The notes under the pieces were generated by a model, which did not search any database, was not told where the DNA came from, and saw only the letters and a list, made by a program, of their open reading frames with translations. Of a stretch of 64,000 nucleotides of DNA, positions 60,042 through 64,000 are shown in pieces. Made by a program: the position numbers and the translations under genes. Within the stretch, counting starts at the first letter, position 1. The number at the start of each line of letters is the position of its first letter. Source of the DNA: Tubulanus polymorphus (lineage: Eukaryota; Nemertea; Palaeonemertea; Tubulaniformes; Tubulanidae); assembly GCF_964204645.1 (NCBI RefSeq), contig NC_134030.1, forward strand, positions 17,675,110 through 17,739,109. Direction: 5' to 3'.

Positions 60042-60823
60042 TTAAAAACGCCCACTTAACGGGACTTACATATGAGACCTGCAAATCGGGCCCTAGTAGA
60101 AGGGCATGTTTTTGAGCTACCAATGAAAGTCAAATCGGTATAAAACCACCTGAAGAGACGATGTATCACTTCAGTTAGTCGATGTATTGCTTTCCCTTTA
60201 TGAAAATGACTTTTCCTTTCAGACCGATTTTTTGGGGCCTGTCCCCGTAATCCCTTTGGGTCTTTAACCCTTTCACACCTAAAATTTTTTATTAAAAAAA
60301 AAATATTAAATTTCCGTTAAATCATCATCAAGCTAACCATAACACCCCCGGCAGCTATAGAAATGAACAGATTACATATTCTATTGCAGTTTACAAAATT
60401 ACTCGGCCAATTTAAAAGGAAAGATGGTATCATTATCTTAGCCTTAGAGATCCTTAGACCAACGAAATGATTAATGATGAACTAGTTAATTTTGGGCTTG
60501 GGTAATCTAAATAAAATGCCGCTGACACATAATGCAAGATTGCTGAGAATTCACAAAATGTTAGTAGAGGCTAAATTTGTCACGTAAGAAAAATCATATC
60601 GTGACGTTGGCATACAATGGTGCGCGCCGATTGGCCGTTCCATCACGCAAATGCTTTAAAGGTGCGGCCGGAACTGCATCCGAAAATAATCTGCATCCCA
60701 ATTGTATCTCATTTTGGAGTTGTGTCATGCAGATATATGTAGCCTATATACTTTAGTGTTACCCCTTTGTCCTGATGCTGTTTCATTGTTTGAGGCCATA
60801 TTTTATACGGAAATATTATTTTG

Positions 60824-60877
60824 CAATTAAATGGAGTGATAATTATTTAGCAATTAAATGGAGTGATAATTATTTAG
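60824..60877 (+). repeat. Exact 27-bp tandem duplication
   Basis: CAATTAAATGGAGTGATAAT plus seven more bases occurs twice with no difference, at 60824-60850 and 60851-60877. Confidence 0.95.
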
Positions 60878-61612
60878 ATCGTAACTTTTATGCTTTCTTT
60901 TTCTTCTATTTCGTTTTTCATTGGTCATCGTTCGTATCAAAGCTTGCTCAATTCGAATCGGTCTATCCCAGCTTGAAGCCAAAATAGATGCTGGTTCAGT
61001 CGGATTAATTTGTTTTTTCACCCATTTTAAGAAAATTTGACTATATCGAACGTGCAGGTATCTGGATCCAGGAAATCTGGGTAGCCGCTCTATTTTTGTG
61101 GCGGTACCGAATTGGCTGCAACGTGATTCCATTGCAGTTTTGATTCATTCATCGCTGATTTTGTAATACAGTCTGGAACAATTCTAGAGGCCAAATGCTC
61201 ACAGTACTAACAGTGCTCACAGTTGATACTTTTTATAGATTCAAGGGGACCACAGACTTGTCAGTTTAAAACCAGTAACCATGGGTAGTGTATAAACATA
61301 TAATGATTAAACATTATTTTTTCCAACAAATTTACAAAATTTTACTGTGTGCAATGGAGAAATGCAACAATTATTGTGAGTACATTATTGCCTTTCATTT
61401 TTCGTTAAATTTTAACATCTGGATAAGTGCAAAAAGTGCAAATATTGAAGTAATGCTCTCTAATAATATGATTTGTTGATCGCGATCATGTATCCGTAGT
61501 CGCGATAGCTTTAAATTAGATGAAAGTGGCAGAAATCCCTTAAAATAAGTGCAATATCATCAATATCAATATAATATCGATATCATCGAGCCAGATTCAT
61601 CTTACGAAAATG

Positions 61613-62085
61613 GTACACGTGTAATTGTAAATGAAAATACACGTGTAAAATTGGCCCAATTTTACACGTGTACTTTATCCCAATTACACGTGTACTTCAT
61701 CCTAATTACACGTGTATTACACGTGTACTTCATCCAAATTACACGTGTACTTCATCCTAACTACACGTGTAGTTTATCCTCATTACACGTGTATTTCATC
61801 CTGTATTACACATGTACTTTATCCTAATTACACGTGTATTACACGTGTACTTCATCCAAATTAAACGTGTACTTCATCCTAACTACACGTGTAGTTCATC
61901 CTTATTACACGTGTATTTCATCCTGTATTACACATGTACTTTATCCCAATTACACGTGTACTTCATCCTAATTACACGTGTATTTCATCCAGTGTTGCAC
62001 GTGTACTTTATCCTAATTACACGTGTATTTCATCCAATATTACACGTGTCTTACACGTGTACTTCATGCTAAATACATGTGTCTT
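61613..62085. repeat. ACACGTGT minisatellite
   Basis: About 22 units of roughly 21 bases: TTACACGTGTACTTCATCC with A/T variants. Some units lack the CTTCATCC part, giving two ACACGTGT close together. A higher-order unit of about 130 bases is repeated (61690-61810 and 61825-61930). Every unit contains the palindrome ACACGTGT. Confidence 0.9.
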
Positions 62086-64000
62086 TGATTGCCATTTTTT
62101 GTTGAATTCAAATCAAACCACCATGTGAGGAAATCTCCTTAATCTATGTGCTGTTTAGAATGAACACTCAAGAGATTCACATTTTCCATACTAACTGATT
62201 TATTCATCTTCATAAATTTTATAAATTTTTGAGTAATTGCATGTCTTATGTTGGCCTCTTTTGCACCCTTCTCCTTTCGACATTGTTCTGAAATGATAAC
62301 CATTTGAAAAAAATTAAGCAAAAGTATACAATGATTTCTTTACGAGGATAAATAAATCAAGTTCAGCTGCTTGGGATGATGATTAAATTATATAGCTTTT
62401 TCTAACAGTCTTCTGCATATAACAGCTAAGTTTTTTCACTCTTAATGACTTGATTTTAAGCCATATGGTGAAATGCTTGACAATCTGGAAATTTCAATGT
62501 TCAACGCCACCTGATGAAAAACAAGGGGTCTAGGGACACCATGCCCGTATGGTTACGAATGCTAAACAATCAATATAATGAAATAGAAACAGGACATTGA
62601 AACTCATCACAATCATAGAACATGTCACAAGCTACAATTTTACAATTGATCGATGTTATAATGTATTCATAGGTACCAAAATAAATTAGACAAATTGTAT
62701 ATAATTCAATACTCAACTCCCCCTGGTGGTGAGAACAAAAACCTGGGTAACCCCAATTCCACATGAGGTGAATACTACAACAGTGGTAACAATTATCAAA
62801 TATCAAGACTGTAAGTCAAAACCTGTCGATATTTTCCTTCAAAAACCTTCTTCTATCTACGAATGAGAACTGATGACACCAAGATGGCTGCCAAATGTGT
62901 CATGCTTGACTGATCGAAAAATCTGTCTCGTATGTTTTAGATTGTTAAGAAATGTATACCCATCACAAATTTCAAAGGCAAAAATGACCTTTTTGGGTAC
63001 AAAAAAGGTCACATGATGGCCATCTTGTGTCAAGATGGCCATCTTCATCTTCAAAATCTCCTTTGAAAACTTCAAAAAATTGCATAAGTGATGATTTTGG
63101 GGAACGAAAATGGCCAATGCAGTTGGCCATCTTGATTCGGACCAGTTTTGGGCTGAAGACATGTCTAGGATAGATATGTGTGTAACTTAAATATCAAGAG
63201 TATTAAAACTTTCCAAAATACTGGATTCCATCTACAGACGAACAAAGGGTGAATGCAATAGCCCGCTTGCTTGGACTTACGTCTCAAATGGGCTAAAGCT
63301 GGGGACACATTAGGCAATTTCGTCGAGCACTTAAGTTGTGCAACGAAATCGTCGGTAAAATCACCTAGTTTGTCAGGGTCTGCGCCGACTGAATCGCCCG
63401 AATCCAACACGTCCTGCGACTGAATCACCCAACGCATCAGGCCACTGTGATTGTTCGCCTTGAGCGCCATATTAAACGTTAAACCCTCCCCTTTTCTGAC
63501 CAAGTGCCCTTTTGAATCACAGGTGAAAAATTCCACCCTATGATCAAAGTGCACAAACCCCATACAACCGTTTCACACAGGGAGACCTGTATTGACTAGT
63601 GCCCTTTTCATAAGAGCTGAACCCGCGTTCTTCCAGCTTGGATCCGCCCCTGTAAAACAACAACAAATGAATGCTAGCCATTATATATTGAATTCATGTA
63701 CTTACGTATTATTTAGCTGACCCGGTTTGGGTCCAACTTTTTTCCTCATGGAAGACTTTCATTGCGTCACATCCAGTCCAATGCCTTGACAATTAGTTCT
63801 TCTTTTAAATGAGTGGACAACAGCATGCATGCACCCAACAGTATTAGGTTTTCCGACTAATCAGCGTATGGCAGCAGCTGTTGTATCATCCAATAGTGAG
63901 TAGGCATCCTAAAATGAGAAGAATTTACAATGCTTACGCTATAATCTTTACTAAAACCATTCCGACGCTCATATAATATATAATGTAAATACCTGATTTT
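62086..64000. other. Repeat-rich, gene-free stretch
   Basis: AAGATGGCCATCTTG-type palindromic repeats occur at 62980-63130. A 132-codon minus frame (63165-63563) is flanked by sequence of the 32097 MITE family (GTGCCCTTTTCA, GGATCCGCCCCTG at 63600-63652), so it is probably repeat sequence. No gene supported. Confidence 0.45.

Noticed and set aside
61613-62085. CRISPR-like array
   Set aside because: Units are contiguous and the spacers are short and alike; it is a minisatellite in an animal genome.
61549-62128. Three overlapping frames rich in TCTLSQLHVYFI-like repeats
   Set aside because: Translations of the ACACGTGT minisatellite in different frames; no start, splice or domain support.
63165-63563. 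132-codon minus frame as a gene
   Set aside because: Flanked by MITE-family sequence, no splice sites or recognisable domain; treated as repeat sequence.

Overview
The window looks like nuclear DNA of an invertebrate animal. Genes are split by GT/AG introns, an intact seven-helix receptor gene is present, and most of the sequence is layered transposon material. The combination (DUF6589-type and DUF7869-type transposon genes, a RecQ-like helicase, MULE and LINE debris, and a capsid-encoding Polinton-like element) is the kind found in marine lophotrochozoan or cnidarian genomes. I cannot name the species. No operon, CRISPR array or rRNA gene is visible.

Layout. 1-4970: right-hand part of a very AT-rich Polinton/Maverick-like element (copy 1) with a coiled-coil membrane protein, a capsid-like gene, a DDE integrase with chromodomain-like tail, a packaging-type ATPase and two small genes. 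Several genes are broken. 4970-7690: no genes, but an array of palindromic repeats. 7691-9293: the C-terminal part of a RecQ-like helicase (+), convergent with a decayed DUF6589-type gene (-, 9691-14581). 14.7-15.48 kb: small repeats and a hammerhead-like motif.

15488-43106 is the main discovery: a 27.6-kb segment bounded by 0.8-0.9 kb inverted repeats and flanked on both sides by ATCT, as expected for one giant DNA transposon with a 4-bp target duplication. It carries two divergent, intron-rich and apparently intact genes. One (-, 27119 to 17775) has 15 exons, about 740 codons and a DUF7869-like DDE-type core. The other (+, 33867 to 41175) has 12 exons, 358 codons and no family I recognise. 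All exon phases join without a stop in both genes. Five tandemly duplicated acidic exons lie near the 5' end of the transposase-like gene. The last part of each terminal repeat is an array of two alternating palindromic motifs.

43.8-57.25 kb: a second Polinton-like copy in the same orientation. Its left part (43828-44992) and right part (55643-57245) are separated by about 10.6 kb of other DNA: a MULE pseudogene, an intact GPCR gene, a tRNA-like SINE head, a decayed LINE, and a 2.27-kb transposon with long terminal inverted repeats. 57.3-64 kb: no convincing genes, several microsatellites and minisatellites, and MITE debris.

How the genes relate: in the Polinton-like copies the integrase, ATPase and capsid-like products would cover integration, packaging and particle formation, but decay makes both copies look inactive. 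In the giant element the DDE protein probably acts on the terminal palindromic arrays, and the second gene is either an accessory factor or cargo. Functions for the giant element are inferred from sequence architecture only.
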